This document shows, piece by piece, positions 62,681 through 64,000 of a DNA stretch of 64,000 bases (position 1 is its first letter; every line of letters starts with the position of its first letter). The notes below the pieces were generated by a model that was not told the DNA's origin, searched no databases, and worked only from the letters and a program-made list of their open reading frames with translations. A program made the position numbers and the translations under genes. Source of the DNA: Deferribacteres bacterium (GTDB lineage Bacteria > Zhuqueibacterota > Zhuqueibacteria > Zhuqueibacterales > Geothermadaptataceae); the NCBI GenBank assembly GCA_020633655.1, contig JACKDF010000006.1, forward strand, positions 372,001 to 436,000, in the 5' to 3' direction.

Positions 62681-64000
62681 ATGGACAAAGTAGAAACTTT
62701 GGAAGAAGTATCATCTGCTCTCACAGGTGAGAAAAAAAAGATTGTACTAAAAGAACACATTGTGGAAATCGTCAGTGATGCCGGTGAAGGCGCACAAAAG
62801 GCAGGACAGGCTTTTGGTGCAATCTCCGCGCGTAGCGGGAACGGTATCTGGACAGTTGAAATTATTCCGGCTGAAATTCAACCACCACCTCGCAGCAAGG
62901 CCGGCGGTAGCGGAAACCGTATTCGCGTTGGTTCATTTTATGTGACCAATGCCGGTGATGAAGCCGATCTCGTTGTGGCTTTCAACGAACAAGCGCTCCT
63001 CGGTCGTTTCGAATCCGATAATTTAAAACCCAATGCGATCATTCTTCTTGAAAATAAATGGCGTGAGCACGCAGATCCCGAGATCAAAAAATTGTACCGG
63101 GATACAATGGAAGAGTTGAAAAACACAAAATTGCGGATTTATGAAGTCCCGATGGAAAGAGAATGTTTAAAGATAGTCGATAATGCGCAGCGCGGAAAAA
63201 ATATGTGGGCTTTGGGCATGTTGTGCAGCGTCTACTCCCGTGATATGGAAGCCGCCCGAAACGAAATTCGACTGACCTTTGCGAAAAAAGGTGAAAAAGT
63301 TATCAAGCCGAACATCGATCTTTTGGAAGCGGGCTATGACTGGGCTGAGAAAAATCTCGATTTTAAATTTGAAATACCCTCCGCAGGAATCACCAAACCA
63401 CAAATCGTCGTCAACGGAAACCAGGCAATCGCGCTTGGTGTCGTGGCCAGTGGTATGGATGTCTGCGCGATGTATCCCATCACACCTGCAACCTCTGCTT
63501 CCCATTTTCTCAGTGAAATCTTTGAAAATGTTGGTGGTGTTGTGCATCAGGCAGAAGATGAAATTGCGGCTGCAGCCTTTGCTGTGGGCGCTTCTTATGC
63601 CGGAAAGTGCGCCGTCACCATCACCTCCGGACCCGGGATGTCTTTGAAAACCGAGGTGCTCGGTCTTGCCTCAATGGCAGAAATTCCCCTCGTTATCGTC
63701 GACGTACAACGCGGCGGCCCAAGCACCGGATTGCCGACAAAAGTTGAGCAGGGCGATTTACTCATGTCCGTCTTCCACACGCACGGCGATGCACCAAAAA
63801 TCGTCATGGCGCCTGCGACGATCGAAGATTGTTTTTATGCACCAATCACAGCCCGCAAAATCGCGGAAACGTTCCGAATGCCAGTCTATGTGCTCTCCGA
63901 TGCTAATCTGGCAACGGGGCAGCAACCGTTCACTAAACCGGAGTTTAAAGAAGAATGGGTTGCACCACCTTTTGATCAATCTCCTGTTCCCAAAGGCAAA
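62681..64000 (+). CDS. 2-oxoacid:ferredoxin oxidoreductase, alpha subunit with fused gamma domain (partial)
   Basis: The first 440 codons of a gene cut by the window end. The ATG at 62681 follows TGAGG. The gamma domain is ~20-210 (HIVEIVSDAGEGAQKAG, with a glycine-rich core). The alpha subunit's pyrimidine-binding domain begins ~245 (ALGVVASGMDVCAMYPITPA), followed by DEIAAAAFAVGASYAGK and TSGPGMSL. It catalyses CoA- and ferredoxin-dependent decarboxylation of 2-oxoglutarate or a similar 2-oxoacid. KorA is the likely identity, but substrate specificity cannot be read from sequence here. The beta subunit should lie beyond 64000. Confidence 0.92.
   Translation, partial: MDKVETLEEVSSALTGEKKKIVLKEHIVEIVSDAGEGAQKAGQAFGAISARSGNGIWTVEIIPAEIQPPPRSKAGGSGNRIRVGSFYVTNAGDEADLVVAFNEQALLGRFESDNLKPNAIILLENKWREHADPEIKKLYRDTMEELKNTKLRIYEVPMERECLKIVDNAQRGKNMWALGMLCSVYSRDMEAARNEIRLTFAKKGEKVIKPNIDLLEAGYDWAEKNLDFKFEIPSAGITKPQIVVNGNQAIALGVVASGMDVCAMYPITPATSASHFLSEIFENVGGVVHQAEDEIAAAAFAVGASYAGKCAVTITSGPGMSLKTEVLGLASMAEIPLVIVDVQRGGPSTGLPTKVEQGDLLMSVFHTHGDAPKIVMAPATIEDCFYAPITARKIAETFRMPVYVLSDANLATGQQPFTKPEFKEEWVAPPFDQSPVPKGK

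Overview
The window looks like chromosomal DNA of a free-living bacterium of the FCB group (Calditrichota, Ignavibacteriota or a neighbouring phylum; a guess from gene content). The reasons are five large secreted proteins ending in a Por/type IX-secretion-like sorting domain with the N-Y-P-N-P-F motif, a DUF3098 protein, an ECF sigma factor next to a TPR-bearing Ser/Thr kinase, and many short palindromic intergenic repeats. Base composition is mixed: most genes are moderate in GC, while about 19.1-22.3 kb, 25.7-28.4 kb and 47.7-51.4 kb are clearly AT-rich.

Layout. 1-4.7 kb: an unknown exported protein, a DUF4430-like lipoprotein, tRNA-Asp and tRNA-Val (the latter overlapped by the end of a DUF3098 gene), and a chemoreceptor with a small periplasmic binding-like partner. 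4.9-8.8 kb: a 1280-residue secreted SGNH-hydrolase protein. 9-15.7 kb (minus strand): an ABC export-type operon (NEW3-domain protein, ATPase, two paralogous permeases) whose three spacers each hold a different repeat, then a PDZ protein. 16.3-19.1 kb: a histidine kinase and an OmpR-type regulator separated by nested repeats. 19.3-28.2 kb: an accessory stretch with an unknown membrane protein, an intact IS630-family element, a secreted glycosidase-like protein, a hicAB toxin-antitoxin pair, a 216-bp inverted-repeat element and a seven-bladed FG-GAP-like propeller. 28.4-36 kb: two more sorted secreted proteins (271 and 2140 residues). 36.3-39.7 kb: ECF sigma factor and kinase. 39.8-47.5 kb: a phosphopantetheinyl transferase and glutamate synthase gltB-gltD. 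60.6-64 kb: a DegP/HtrA protease and the start of a 2-oxoacid:ferredoxin oxidoreductase alpha subunit.

The main discovery is at 47.6-59.9 kb: a chromosomal integron. An IntI-type integrase (58953-59939, minus) is followed at its 3' side by an attI-like site and then by minus-strand genes punctuated by four attC-like imperfect palindromes. Each attC lies directly after the stop codon of the gene before it, and the first bases of each inferred cassette are complementary to the outer box of that cassette's own attC, which is what excision and circularisation require. The integrase and cassettes point the same way, the reverse of the usual divergent arrangement. The cassettes carry an unknown membrane-anchored protein, an unknown two-gene module, an ECF sigma factor with a small coiled-coil protein, and, next to the integrase, what looks like a single 7.4-kb cassette of six codirectional genes.
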